A model generated the notes under the pieces. The model was not told where the DNA came from, made no database searches, and worked only from the letters and a program-made list of their open reading frames with translations. Below, one piece after another: positions 18,467 to 18,507 of a stretch of DNA of 18,507 nucleotides. A program made the translations under genes and the position numbers. The stretch is from NCBI GenBank assembly GCA_025331435.1, contig JAIWNI010000236.1:1-18507 (forward strand). The letters are read 5' to 3'. The stretch is from Choanephora cucurbitarum. Taxonomy: Eukaryota > Mucoromycota > Mucoromycetes > Mucorales > Choanephoraceae. Within the stretch, counting starts at the first letter, position 1. Each line of letters begins with the position of its first letter.

Positions 18467-18507
18467 AAGTACATATTAAATAGAGGACAACTTTTCTTTG
18501 GTCTGAT

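Larger units (their letters stand above)
16398..18507. other. Gene-free AT-rich region of about 2.1 kb
   Basis: No frame here looks coding. The longest, a 72-codon minus-strand frame at 16749-16531, has no recognisable domain. The region holds scattered short repeats, for example CATTGATAG at 17818-17826 and 17837-17845, ATGTCACTGCT twice between 18100 and 18235, and the 18-bp motif listed separately. TGGTATCAGC at about 16795 resembles a retrotransposon primer-binding site, but no long terminal repeat pair or reverse transcriptase is present. Decayed transposon sequence is possible but not demonstrated. Confidence 0.45.

Overview
The window looks like nuclear DNA of a filamentous fungus, most likely an early-diverging one of the Mucoromycota (Mucorales-like). 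The evidence is conserved eukaryotic housekeeping genes broken by many very short introns (28 modelled here, 44-92 nt, nearly all GT...AG), AT-rich gaps of 0.1-2 kb, and NOC2, NUP93 and POL3 homologues with typical fungal domain lengths. No bacterial, plasmid, phage or CRISPR feature is present. The assignment below phylum is inference.

Layout. Positions 1-1101 are an intergenic stretch with transposon debris: a possible pogo/Tc1-mariner-like end at the left edge and a foldback (MITE-like) element at about 131-268. NOC2 follows on the plus strand (1102-3289, six exons). It converges on NUP93/NIC96 on the minus strand (6564-3322, thirteen exons), leaving only 32 bp between the stop codons. Two more minus-strand genes lie upstream of NUP93 in tandem: a five-exon SAM-dependent methyltransferase of unknown substrate (7971-6714) and a large, nearly intronless coiled-coil protein (11538-8081). 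A divergent gap of about 1.2 kb holds a second, inverted copy of the MITE-like element and a possible 35-residue one-helix membrane microprotein gene that is antisense to the first exon of the coiled-coil gene. POL3, the catalytic subunit of DNA polymerase delta, runs on the plus strand (12755-16373, seven exons). The last 2.1 kb (16374-18507) has no gene I can support, only short repeats and small inverted repeats.

Functionally the three recognised genes serve basic growth: ribosome large-subunit assembly (NOC2), the nuclear-pore scaffold (NUP93) and DNA replication (POL3). Two promoters, NUP93 and POL3, each carry a close pair of ACGCG cores within 100 bp of the start codon, which suggests G1/S (MBF-type) control. 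I found no clear undescribed multi-gene system. The observations most worth following are the MITE-like family with transition-only arm differences, the antisense microprotein candidate, and the two uncharacterised minus-strand proteins.
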